In this document: positions 45,037 to 55,002 of the stretch, one piece after another
Position numbering within the stretch: position 1 is the stretch's first letter
Layout of the letters: every line of letters starts with the position of its first letter
NCBI GenBank assembly: GCA_009763385.1
Contig: CM019823.1
Location: 97,103,104 to 97,167,103 of the forward strand
Length of the DNA stretch: 64,000 nucleotides
From: Coix lacryma-jobi var. lacryma-jobi
Lineage: Eukaryota; Streptophyta; Magnoliopsida; Poales; Poaceae
Direction of reading: 5' to 3'
Notes under the pieces: generated by a model
Databases searched by the model: none
What the model was told of the DNA's origin: nothing
Seen by the model: only the letters and a program-made list of their open reading frames with translations
Program-made: the position numbers and the translations under genes

Positions 45037-46961
45037 TGCGGATACATGGGTGTATGTCGAGTCTCGAGTGATGAGTGATTGTCAACGGGTTTGATCGCAG
45101 GTTCTTTGGCTTGTGTTGTGCAGATGTCGAGCACAGAGACAGTGATCGAGGGCAAGGTGAAGGTCAAGTAGAGACGTGCTGTGCAGACGGACCGGGAGCG
45201 GTGAAGGGCGGACGTGAGGCTTGGACTGAGGGACCGGTGGCCTGAAGATCAGCTGTGGTGGCTGGCAGCCTGGGACAGCGACGAGCGAAGACTTGCGGGA
45301 CATGGTGTTGCTCGGGTCGAGGACCTGGGGACACGTGTCGGTAGATGGGGTGCACGGGCGGTGCATCCCCTCTACAGCTTCGGTTTGGTGGACGGTTTCC
45401 AGGTTTGGGCCACACAACCTGGCGTGTTTCGGGTTTCCGAGTTTGGGCAACAAAACTCGGGCTGAGGACAGTTTCCAGGTTTGGGCCTCAAAACCTAGGC
45501 GCTGGCGGGTTTCCTGGTTTCGGCCTCAAAACCAGGGGATGGACTTGGTGGCTGGTTTCCCGGTTTGGGCGTCAAAACCAGGGGTGGACGTCAAGGCCTG
45601 GTTTCCCGGTTTCGGCCACAAAACCAGGGGCGGAGTCCGTGAAGAGAACGCAGAGCGGTGGCGGCACGTGGCGGCAATCGGTGAGGTTGCGTCGAGGCAA
45701 CGCTACCTATTGTGCGGGCATGGCCGTCGGATCACCACCTACCACCAGTTGGTCCAGAATAACCTTAGAGTTTAGCTGGTTCGCTCTGTAAGTAGTTTGG
45801 GGTAGAGTGGGAATTAGGAATAGTTAGAATTAGGATAAGTAGGGGAGACACCCACCTCCCCATCCATCTCAGTCATTTGCTCTTTGCTTCTAGGTTTTCC
45901 TGCTCTCCCATTCCCTGCTGTAGCGAACCTGAGATCCACAGAGAAGAGAACAATACCTCCGTGCCCGTGAGATTTTGAGGAAGTGAGACCGTAATCTCAC
46001 TATTGTAGCGTGTGGTAGCCACACGGTTGCAAATTCATGGTTGTGATTCGTGTTTGGACTGTGTTCTTCGCGGATTACTTTTCTCCACGTTTTTCCCGTC
46101 GATTGATCTTTTTGCTCAGTACGTCTTTCGCAATTCCGTTTGAACTGAGTTGTTCTAGATCGTGAGGCACTTCTTTCCACCGAAGGAATTCACCTCTAAC
46201 CTCACGGTCAAGGAGATCGAGCGATTTTAGTTTTGGATCGGTTTTTGCCCCTTGGTCCCGAATTCTTCCAATTCACCGATTTGGAGTTAGGTTCGAGCCA
46301 TGATTCCGTTGGGATAGCTCACTAACATCCTTCGAATTCCTCATACCAAGTCTAGGCCTTAGTGCTTTTGATTCAGAGGAGATCCGGTGAATTTCGCGGA
46401 AGAACAATGTTGCTGCGGGACCATCGGACGCTGAGTTCGTGAGCATCGGACGCTGAGCTCAAACCATCGGAGCGTCCGATGCCACGTGTCGTCTGACAGT
46501 GCTCTTTAAGGAGCATCGGACGCTGACCATCGGAGCGTCCGTTGCCATCGGACGCACCGGGGGTCAAGCATCGAACGCTAGGGTTGCACTGTTCACAGCG
46601 TCCGATGCAGGTCCAGTAAGGTTCCAGAAGTGCCCAGTTTGCATCGGACGCGTCCGTTGCTTTGACATCGGACGCTGCCAGCGTCTGATGCTGCTGAGTC
46701 TTTGCAGTTTCGTCCGCGGTTCGCTTGTCCATTGTCGGTTTCACATTCCGGCTTTTGCATTGGGTTTCTAGAGCAGTGTATTGTCCCGCTGTGCTTCTCG
46801 GAAGCATCCACCCTACATCTAGGGTCGAGGACACTTACGAGCTCTAGGGTTTGCTCTTGGGGTTGATTTAAGGGATAGTGGCGACAAGTTTTCGAAAGGA
46901 AATTTGAAGCTCCCATTCACCCCCCCTCTGGTCGCTTTCTGGTTGCATTCGCGGTCCTTCA
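45037..46961 (+). mobile_element. Solo LTR (A/B family, CATCGGACGC subfamily) in Sirevirus D gag
   Basis: 1925 bp from TGCGGATACATGGG to GGTCCTTCA, with a perfect 5-bp target duplication CGATG at 45032-45036 and 46962-46966. Stem-loop units at 45395-45640; CATCGGACGC / GCGTCCGATG units at 46415-46690. It is closest in module type to LTR A. Confidence 0.95.
46415..46690 (+). repeat. Array of CATCGGACGC / GCGTCCGATG modules
   Basis: About twelve copies, direct and inverted, several arranged as CATCGGA-CGCGTCCG palindromes. At the equivalent place LTRs B, K and 1-690 have GACCGGACGC instead. Confidence 0.85.
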
Positions 46962-47329
46962 CGATGGTTTCAAGATTAGCAACTTTGTTAGTTAGCCCAT
47001 CATAATGTTTGCACATGATTTTCATTTTAGCAAGCAAACTTTTGTAAGCATCTTGTGTGCTAGCTAACTTTTCTTTTAGTTTTTTAGTTTTCTTAATAAG
47101 TTGCTCATCATTACTTGTGCTATCACATGTGCTTATAATAGCCTCAAGTTTTTCAATTTTATTAGATAGCTCTACATTTTAGTTTGAAAAAGTTTCATAT
47201 TGATCAAGCATAGCATTGTAGGCTTGTTGAGAGCTATCTAGTTTTTTTCTTTTAAAGCATTGATTTTCTTTTGTTGGCTAGTACAAGCTTTAGCATATTT
47301 GAGATTATCTTGCACAAGTTCATTATAAG
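46962..47329 (-). pseudogene. gag: Sirevirus D gag, middle segment (coiled coil)
   Basis: Minus-strand sequence between the solo LTR and element E. It continues the gag frame from 59696-59987 (DELPSYNELVQDN spans the removed element E) and runs on to NLETI at the solo LTR. Leu/Lys/Asn-rich heptads suggest a coiled coil, as in other Sirevirus gags. At least one stop is present (near 47180-47250, poly-T tract with a frame change). Confidence 0.8.
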
Positions 47330-49349
47330 TGAAAGTGCATTCGCCCCCAATGTGGGTTTTGGCTAATTAATGACAATCAAATTAGGGACTAACCAGTCTA
47401 TAATAGCATGTATGCAGGTGTTAGTCCTTTGAAAGATTTGAAACGTTGAAATCTCGTGAACAAAGCACGTAGGATACTTTTGGACATAAAGATGCCTAGC
47501 TCAAGTGGTAGTTTAAAATTTCAATTTTAAACTTGAGTTATAGGTAAGTCGGACTATGAAGAGGGTCACAAAGTAAGTTGGCTAGATGTGGAGAAAAGTG
47601 CTCAAATCGACTAACCTTAGTTCGCTTGAGAGACACCGCACAATCACGAACACGTAGAGGGTAATTTCATATGGTCGGTGGTACCGATCATGGCTTCTCT
47701 GCGCAGCGCTCAAACACCCTCTCTGTGTTGGTCAAAAAATGACGTGGCGGTAGTACCGCCATAACCTCGGAACTACCGCCCGCGGTGGTACCGACGCAAG
47801 GTCGGTAGTAACCTGGTTTTGCAACCCTCTCTGTGTAGATTTGTTTTTGACCTAGCGGTGGTACCGCCATAACCTCGGTACTACCGTCCGCGGTGGTACC
47901 GACCCATGGCCGGTAGTTTCCAAGTTTGCAAGGCTCTCTGTCCGCGCTGATTTTGGCCTGGCGGTAGTACTGCCATTACCTCGGTAGTACCGCCCCCGGT
48001 GCTACCGACCCAAGGCCGGTGGTAACCAAGTTTGCAGAGCTCCCTGTGTAGAATTGAAAATGGCCTGGCGGTAGTACCGCCATAACCTCGGTAGTACCGC
48101 CCGCGGTGGTACCGACCGAGGTCGCTAGTATCTTGGTTTCGCGAAGCTCTCTGTGTTGAGTTGAAAATGGCCTAGCGGTGGTACCGCCATAACCTCGGTA
48201 CCACCGACCTCGGAGGTATCGACCTTTGGGCGGTAGTTTTCGAGGGACCGAGTCCCTTTGTGAGATGCTCTCTGTTCGCGGCCAATTTGGCCTGGCGGTA
48301 GTACCGCCATAACCTCGGTACTACCGCCCGCGGTGGTACCGACGTGAGGACGGTGGTTGCTTGTTTGGTCAGATCTGGTTTCTTTCGACCGTTGTGAACT
48401 AGTCGGTGGTACCGGCCAGGGGTGGTCGGTGGTACCGACCAGCCTCGGGACTGAGGGAGTATAAATGCCTGCCCTCTTCACTTTTCACGGTCACCCACTC
48501 ACTCCATACACTTATTGTTGACCTAACTCGAGACAAACACTCTCCAAGCATTGACTCACCCCTCTCTCTCCCCCTTTGCTCCTAGATTCATTCCCTTGCG
48601 AGATTTGAGCTAGGGAAGTGAGATTCGAGAGTGGGAAGCATCAATCTTCGACTTGAGCACTTGGTTTCCATCTTGCCGGCTTGCTTTGTGTCTTTTACTC
48701 TTGAGCTCTTTGAGCTCTAGCCGGTTAGGTGTTCTTCGTGGTAGCCCGTATTGATTTACTTGTGAGGGCTCCCCGAAGCGTTTGTATTACCCTGAGATTT
48801 CTAGTAGAGATACTCTCGTAGCCTTTGTGGTTGCTTGAGTGAGGCAAGGAGGTGAAATAGACTCCGACCTTTGTGGTCACCTCAACAACGAGGAAGTGGG
48901 CACTCCCTAGTGGATTGGCCGAACCTCGGGATAAATCGCATGTCCCGTGTGCTTGTTGTTGTTGTCCCTATTGTCTCTACTTCACTTGTTATTGTGTTCT
49001 TTGTGTTCTTCCTATCCCTATCTCTTTCTTAGGTTGGGAAGGCTCGATCTACATCAAGGGTAGCAACCAAGGTTTGGTGAGAGTAGATTTACCGTATATC
49101 ATTCTTAGGAAAGTGGGTCAGAAACTTGTATTATCTTCATAGCTTACATTCATCAGTTTTGTCGTTTCTTTTAGGATCCCGGTTGTGCCGTTTGTTTGTG
49201 TTGGTAGTACCGGTGTTTCACACCCGGTAGTACCTACCCAAACAAACCGGCCTCTCCGGTTGCTATCTAACTACATCTTATAGTTTGTGAAGTTTCAGAT
49301 AGTCAAAAATCACCTATTCACCCCCCTCTAGGCTGATTCGGTCCTTTCA
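47330..49349 (+). mobile_element. 5' LTR of element E
   Basis: 2020 bp. U3 carries GGCGGTAGTACCGCC and GGTGGTACCGACC modules at 47685-48445; the TATA box TATAAA is at 48460-48465, 20 bases after the last module. The R/U5 end (GATTCGGTCCTTTCA) is followed by the primer site. Confidence 0.96.
47685..48445 (+). repeat. Palindromic module array in U3 of element E
   Basis: Fifteen or more units of two kinds, GGCGGT(A/G)GTACCGCC and GGT(A/G)GTACCGACC, in groups spaced about 100 bases apart by similar spacers ending GCTCTCTGTG. The groups look like a higher-order tandem repeat (six units). Same array at 58005-58795 in the other LTR. Confidence 0.9.
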
Positions 49350-49351
49350 AT

Positions 49352-49363
49352 TGGTATCGGAGC
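49352..49363 (+). other. Primer-binding site of element E
   Basis: TGGTATCGGAGC, two bases after the LTR end at 49349; iMet-tRNA type. Confidence 0.93.
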
Positions 49364-49403
49364 CTAACCCTTGTGTTAGCGCTTCATCGCGTAAGGGAGA
49401 ATC

Positions 49404-50828
49404 ATGTCTACCATAAGTCAAGAACAGCTTGATGAGATTGTCAAGAAGGTTACTGCTCAGATAATTCAAGATCAAGCAAAGAAGCATGAAGATGAGATGA
49501 AGAGAATGAAAGATGCGATGGAGAGTTTGAGGCGAGCTTTGGAAAGCAAAGCCGAAACATCCGGAAGCGGTGGAAATCAGCCGCCCAAGGATGACAAGAA
49601 GAAGGAAGATGAAGAGAAGAGCAAGAGCAAGGAGAAGGAGAAGGGAGCGGCCAACATCGCCATACACAAGACCTCTTCTCCAAGCCTCTTCTCCAACATG
49701 GCTACATCGACAACTTCATCACGCTTGTTCGAGAACCTCTCCGACGACGAGGATGACTTCACTCATTCTTGCTTCATGGCTAAGAATGAGAAGGTATCAT
49801 CCAACTCTCCTACTTGTTCTAGTGATGAATGTAGTGATGATGATATGGATGAATTTGAGCTTAGCTTAATTAGAAAGTTTGGAAAGAAAGGTGGAGCTAA
49901 AATCATAAAATTGCTCACTAAATTAGAGAGTCGGAATGAGAGTCTTGCAATGCAAGGGGACTTGATCTCTCAAGAGAGAGAAAAGAACTGTGCATTGGAA
50001 GCCTCTCTTGCCGAGGAGAAGTTGAAGGTTGAGAAATTGACCGTGGAACTATCTTTAGCCAATGACTCCAACAAGAAGTTGGCTAAGGAGTGTTCCATGA
50101 GCAATGACTCAATTGCAAGCCTAAAGAATGAGGTTAGCATGGTTCAAGATAGCCTCACAAGCTCTCAAAATAAATATCAAACTCTTGAACTAAGCTACAA
50201 CACTCTTTGGAATAGCACCTCTTCAACTTCTTCTAAGGATTCCGATGGCTCTAATGCCTCAACTAGTAATGGTTGCAAAAGATGCTATAAACTTGATATA
50301 AATGCTTGTGCAACTAACCTTGTTGAGATAGTGAAGAAAGACAAGGAGATTAATAGGTTGAACATGATCTTGAGGAATGGTTGCAAGTGTAGGGTGCAAC
50401 AACCAAAAGATATCCTCAAGACCGCAAGACACCCATCTATCAAGGATGGAATTGGGTACAATAGGTATGGTGGTAAGGCCAATGGTAGAAAGATGGTCAA
50501 TGGGGTACCTTTTGTTAACTTTAACAAAGGGGTTCCTCTCTTTGACCTAATGAACAAGGCCAACAAGGTTGCCAATCCAAAGGCTCCACTTGCTAATGGT
50601 AAGATCAACAAGGAGAAGCAAGTGGAGGCCCCCAAGCAACAAAAGCCCATATCAAGAAGCTATACATGTGATTACTTGTGTTGTTGGGGGAAGGATGGTA
50701 AGATAGTAGTCAAGTATGTTGGTGCCCTCAAGAAGAGGGAAATTATGAGAAATGTTTGGGTGCCAAAAGCTTATGTGACTAACCCCCAAGGACCCAATCT
50801 CGTTTGGGTACCTAAATCTAGAACATAA
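49404..50828 (+). CDS. gag: Element E gag without capsid domain or zinc knuckle
   Basis: 475 codons including stop; ATG is 41 bases after the primer site. Residues 1-55 form a charged helix (EQLDEIVKKVTAQIIQDQAK), then a Lys/Glu-rich linker, an acidic Ser-rich region (SSDECSDDDMDEF, about 135-150), a coiled coil (about 165-270), CKRCYKLD near 290, and the Sirevirus C-terminus VWVPKAYVT with WVPKSRT. The usual N-terminal copia capsid (UBN2) and the CCHC knuckle are absent; only the region that follows the knuckle in other Sireviruses remains, with a new N-terminus. The reading frame is intact. It may assemble with another element's gag, or not work as a particle protein at all. Confidence 0.85.
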   Translation: MSTISQEQLDEIVKKVTAQIIQDQAKKHEDEMKRMKDAMESLRRALESKAETSGSGGNQPPKDDKKKEDEEKSKSKEKEKGAANIAIHKTSSPSLFSNMATSTTSSRLFENLSDDEDDFTHSCFMAKNEKVSSNSPTCSSDECSDDDMDEFELSLIRKFGKKGGAKIIKLLTKLESRNESLAMQGDLISQEREKNCALEASLAEEKLKVEKLTVELSLANDSNKKLAKECSMSNDSIASLKNEVSMVQDSLTSSQNKYQTLELSYNTLWNSTSSTSSKDSDGSNASTSNGCKRCYKLDINACATNLVEIVKKDKEINRLNMILRNGCKCRVQQPKDILKTARHPSIKDGIGYNRYGGKANGRKMVNGVPFVNFNKGVPLFDLMNKANKVANPKAPLANGKINKEKQVEAPKQQKPISRSYTCDYLCCWGKDGKIVVKYVGALKKREIMRNVWVPKAYVTNPQGPNLVWVPKSRT

Positions 50829-50841
50829 ACTTGTTTTGTAG

Positions 50842-53800
50842 GAACATGCCTCCGGTGGGTCAAGTTGGGTGTTGGATAGTGGATGCACCAATCATATGAC
50901 CGGGGCAAAAGATATGTTCTCCTCCTTTCAACCAAGCAACGACTCATGCAACAACATTGTGTTTGGTGACAATGGTAAAGGAGAAGTGCTTGGTTTGGGT
51001 AAAATTGCTATCTCAACTGACAATTCCATATCTAATGTATTACTTGTGCATTCGTTGAGTTACAATTTGTTATCCGTTTCTCAACTTTGTGAAATGGGTT
51101 ACGATTGTCTCTTTACGGATAAGGGTGTGACCATCTCTAGAAGAAGGGATTCCTCTATTGCATTTAAAGGCGTGTTGAAGGGAAAACTTTACTTAGTTGA
51201 CTTCTCAACTAGTAAGGTAGAACCTACAACATGTCTAATGGCAAAATCTAGCATGGGTTGGCTTTGGCATCGCCGACTAGCTCATGTTGGGATGAGGAAC
51301 TTGGCCCAACTTCAAAGAGAATGGCACATCCTTGGACTAACCAATGTTTCTTTTGAGAAAGATAGGATTTGCAGTGCGTGCCAAGCCGGAAAGCAAGTTG
51401 GAGCAAAGCATCCAATCGAGAACATTGTGTCGACCACAAGACCATTGGAGCTATTGCATATGGACCTCATCGGACCCGTTGCTTATCAAAGTATCGACGG
51501 TAACAAATATGGTTTCGTTATTGTTGATGACTATTCTCGTTTCACTTGGGTGTTCTTTTTAGCAGATAAAAGCGAAACGCAAGGCATCTTCAAGAAGTGT
51601 GCTAGAAGAGCACAAAATGAGTTCGACATCAAGATCAAGAAAGTGAGAAGCGACAACGGGACCGAGTTTAGGAACACCAACATAGAAGAGTATCTTGATG
51701 AAGAAGGGATCAAGCATGAGTTCTCCGTTCCATATACCCCACAACAAAATGGGGTTATGGAAAGGAAGAATAGAACTCTTGTTGAAGCCGCAAGATCTAT
51801 GTTGGATGACTACAAGACTTCCCATGGCTTTTGGGCTGAGGCAATGAACACAGCGTGTCATGCAATCAACCACCTCTACCTTCACAAGCTAAGAGGGAAG
51901 ACGCCATATGAGCTTCTAACCGGTAACAAACCAAAGGTGCATTACTTTCGAGTTTTTGGCTGCAAGTGTTTCATACTTAACAAGAGGGCCAAAAGTTCAA
52001 AGTTTGCACCTAAGGTACACGAAGGCTTTCTACTTGGTTATGGTACTAACGAACATGGCTACCGGGTATTCAATAATGCCACCGGCACTATTGAGTTAAC
52101 GGTAGACGTGACTTTTGATGAATCCGACGGCTCTCAAAAGGAGCAAGTCAATGATGAGCTTGTAGGTAATGACGAGCCTCCATCCGAAGCTATCAAGAAG
52201 CTTGCAACCGGTGATGTGAAGCCCGTTGAAATACAAGATGATGAAGATGAACCATCACACACTCCACAAGATTCTCATATCCATCATGTGCATCCAAATG
52301 TGCATGATGAAGCTTCCGCAACTCCGAATGATGGTAGTGTGGGTGCTGTTCAAGTGATACATCAAGTTGATGATCAAACACAAGCTCAACATGAAGTCCG
52401 ACAAGAAGATGGGGACATCTATGCATATGATGAAGATGATGAAGATGGACCCATCCAACGAAGATCACTTGTGTCACATCCAAGAGTTCATCATACAGTT
52501 CAACGGGATCATCCCGTTGACAACATATTGGGGAGCATACAGCGTGGGGTAACGACACGTTCTCGTTTAGCAAATTTTTGTGAACATTACTTGTTTGTCT
52601 CCTCTTTGGAACCTCTTAGGGTGGAAGAAGCACTTGACGATCCGGACTGGGTGATGGCTATGCAAGAAGAGCTGAACAACTTCACCAGGAATGAAGTCTG
52701 GTCCTTGGTGGAAAGGCCCAAGCAAAATGTGATAGGAACCAAATGGGTCTTCCGTAACAAGCAAGACGAGCATGGCGTGGTGACAAGGAACAAAGCACGG
52801 TTGGTGGCTCAAGGTTTCACTCAAATCGAACGTTTGGATTTTGGGGAAACCTATGCACCTCTAGCTAGGCTTGAGTCAATTCGTATATTACTTGCCTTTG
52901 CTACTCACCATGATTTCAAGCTATACCAAATGGATGTGAAAAGTGCATTCCTCAACGGCCCCCTCTCCGAATTGGTCTATGTGGAGCAACCACCGGGTTT
53001 TGAGGACCCAAAGTTTCCCAACCACGTCTACAAGCTCGACAAGGCGCTCTATGGGCTTAAACAAGCCCCTAGAGCTTGGTATGATTGTCTTAAGGACTTC
53101 CTACTCAAAAAGGGTTTTGAGATAGGAAGGGCCGATGCCACTTTATTTACTCGCAAAGTTGATAATGATATCTTTGTGTGCCAAATATATGTCGATGACA
53201 TAATATTTGGTAGTACTAATGTTGCCTTTTGTGAGGAATTTAGTAGGATCATGACCAAAAGATTCGAGATGTCCATGGTGGGTGAGTTGAAGTGCTTTCT
53301 TGGATTCCAAATCAAGCAACTCAAGGATGGCACGTTCATCAGTCAAACCAAGTATACAAGAGACATGCTAAAGATGTTTGAGATGGACAAGGCCAAACCC
53401 ATCAAGACACCTATGCCTACCAATGGACATCTTGATCTAAATGTGGATGGTAAGTCAGTGGACCAAAAGGTATATCGCTCTATGATCGGTTCATTACTTT
53501 ACCTTTGTGCATCTAGGCCCGATATTATGCTTAGTGTGTGCATGTGTGCAAGGTTTCAAGCTAATCCGAAAGAATGTCATATTATGGCCGTTAAGAGAAT
53601 TTTTCGATACTTAGTGCACACTCCGAATCTTGGCTTGTGGTATCCCAAGGGCTCCACTTTCGATCTACTTGGCTATTCCGATTCGGACTATGCCGGTTGC
53701 AAGGTAGACCGAAAGAGCACTACCGGGACTTGCCAATTTATTGGGAGGTCTTTGGTGTCATGGAGTTCTAAGAAACAAAATAGTGTTGCCCTATCCACCG

Positions 53801-54141
53801 CCGAAGCCGAGTATGTGGCGGCCGGCGCTTGCTGTGCTCAACTACTTTGGATGAAGCAAACACTAAAGGACTTCGGATGTGAGGAAACCAAAATTCCACT
53901 TTTGTGTGACAATGAGAGTGCTATCAAACTAGCAAACAATCCCGTAAACCACTCTCGCACAAAACACATAGACATCCGACACCATTTCTTGAGAGACCAT
54001 GAAGCCAAAGGAGATATCGCAATACGCCATGTGAGCACAAAAAAACAACTAGCCGATATCTTCACAAAGCCTTTAGATGAGTCAAGATTTTGTGCTTTGA
54101 GGAGTGAACTAAATATCATTGATTCTCATAATGTGGCTTGA
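50842..54141 (+). CDS. pol: Element E pol: protease, integrase, reverse transcriptase, RNase H
   Basis: Uninterrupted from the stop at 50839-50841 to the stop at 54139-54141 (about 1100 codons), in the +1 frame relative to gag; no ATG is near the start. Counting from the Val at 50869: protease DSG at 3-5 (WVLDSGCTNHMTG); zinc-binding WLWHRRLAH and CSACQAGK at about 130-170; integrase Asp, Asp, Glu at about 198 (HMDLIGP), 260 (VRSDNGTEF) and 297 (VMERKNRT); a His/Asp-rich linker (about 440-545); reverse transcriptase with MDVKSAFLNG and YVDDI at about 774; RNase H GYSDSDYAG at about 936, TAEAEYVAAG and CDNESAI. All catalytic residues seen. Expression requires frameshifting, splicing or internal initiation. 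Confidence 0.96.
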   Translation, partial: EHASGGSSWVLDSGCTNHMTGAKDMFSSFQPSNDSCNNIVFGDNGKGEVLGLGKIAISTDNSISNVLLVHSLSYNLLSVSQLCEMGYDCLFTDKGVTISRRRDSSIAFKGVLKGKLYLVDFSTSKVEPTTCLMAKSSMGWLWHRRLAHVGMRNLAQLQREWHILGLTNVSFEKDRICSACQAGKQVGAKHPIENIVSTTRPLELLHMDLIGPVAYQSIDGNKYGFVIVDDYSRFTWVFFLADKSETQGIFKKCARRAQNEFDIKIKKVRSDNGTEFRNTNIEEYLDEEGIKHEFSVPYTPQQNGVMERKNRTLVEAARSMLDDYKTSHGFWAEAMNTACHAINHLYLHKLRGKTPYELLTGNKPKVHYFRVFGCKCFILNKRAKSSKFAPKVHEGFLLGYGTNEHGYRVFNNATGTIELTVDVTFDESDGSQKEQVNDELVGNDEPPSEAIKKLATGDVKPVEIQDDEDEPSHTPQDSHIHHVHPNVHDEASATPNDGSVGAVQVIHQVDDQTQAQHEVRQEDGDIYAYDEDDEDGPIQRRSLVSHPRVHHTVQRDHPVDNILGSIQRGVTTRSRLANFCEHYLFVSSLEPLRVEEALDDPDWVMAMQEELNNFTRNEVWSLVERPKQNVIGTKWVFRNKQDEHGVVTRNKARLVAQGFTQIERLDFGETYAPLARLESIRILLAFATHHDFKLYQMDVKSAFLNGPLSELVYVEQPPGFEDPKFPNHVYKLDKALYGLKQAPRAWYDCLKDFLLKKGFEIGRADATLFTRKVDNDIFVCQIYVDDIIFGSTNVAFCEEFSRIMTKRFEMSMVGELKCFLGFQIKQLKDGTFISQTKYTRDMLKMFEMDKAKPIKTPMPTNGHLDLNVDGKSVDQKVYRSMIGSLLYLCASRPDIMLSVCMCARFQANPKECHIMAVKRIFRYLVHTPNLGLWYPKGSTFDLLGYSDSDYAGCKVDRKSTTGTCQFIGRSLVSWSSKKQNSVALSTAEAEYVAAGACCAQLLWMKQTLKDFGCEETKIPLLCDNESAIKLANNPVNHSRTKHIDIRHHFLRDHEAKGDIAIRHVSTKKQLADIFTKPLDESRFCALRSELNIIDSHNVA

Positions 54142-54339
54142 TGTCTTGCACATATTTGTTTTCACCTAGAGACCTAGATAAATGGTTTGACAAAATACTA
54201 TGTGTGATTTCAAAATCTATTTTGCATACTTCACTTATGTCCATGGCTATGTATTGGTTTTATGAAATCTGGACATGTTTGAAGTATGCGTAGTATACCA
54301 CACAAGGCTCTCTTGAAATCCCTCTCTGTCCTCTCTGTT

Positions 54340-54445
54340 TTTGTGCTGTCGGTGGTACCGCCATAGGGCGGTAGTACCGACGTCGGTTGTACCGGCCCTA
54401 TGGGCGGTACCACCGACCGGGTTTGACCCAAGTATAAAAAGGGGC
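54340..54445 (+). promoter_or_regulatory. Internal promoter of element E third gene, with LTR-type modules
   Basis: Four modules of the U3 type (GTCGGTGGTACCGCC, GGCGGTAGTACCGAC, GTCGGTTGTACCGG, GGCGGTACCACCGACC) at 54346-54418 are followed 15 bases later by a TATA box TATAAAAA at 54433-54440. The LTR promoter has the same order (modules, 20 bases, TATA). Two more modules lie at about 54857-54895. Confidence 0.75.
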
Positions 54446-55002
54446 GCGGTGAATCTTTTCTAACCCTAGTCAATCCGTTTTGACCGCCCGCCTCCTGCCT
54501 CCTTCAGCCGCCGCCCGAGCACGTGCGACGCCGCTCCGTTCCTCCTCCTCGATCTCCCTCCTCCTCCACCCAAATCCAAATCCCTTTGGTGGAAAGGTGC
54601 TTTGAAGGTTGGAGATCGTCGTGGTGGTCTTCTTGAAGCCCGAAGTTTCCTCCTTCATTGGATTTTGACCTCTTCTTCACGAGTAGCAAGGTACTAGGGT
54701 GTTCATGCCCGATCTCTCAATGTACTTTGTTCTAGGTCGATTCCTTTGGTAGGATTGTTCTATCTAGTATGTAGATGCTTCTAGGATGTATGGTTTGCAA
54801 GTTCATAGCGATTTGGTAGATTGGATTCAAGAAAACCGCACGCTGCTGTGCGGTCGGTAGTACCGCCCCCAGGGGTCGGTAGTACCGCCCGCGCGCAGCG
54901 AGCCGTTCTCCTTCCCGATTTCGATCGTCTTATTTGCTACATCCGTTGAAGTAATCTTTCCATCATCTTTGTCTCATGTTGGTCTATGCTATCTTTGTCT
55001 AG
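54446..55002 (+). other. Leader of the third gene, possible intron
   Basis: C/T-rich leader after the internal TATA box. A possible GT-AG intron runs from CAAG|GTACTA near 54690 to TTTGTCTAG just before the ATG at 55003. Two GGTCGGTAGTACCGCC modules lie near 54857-54895. No coding frame of note. Confidence 0.4.

Noticed and set aside
47685..48445. Regularly spaced repeats that could suggest a CRISPR-like array
   Set aside because: The units are short palindromes with similar spacers, lie inside an LTR that occurs twice, and the window is a plant nuclear genome.
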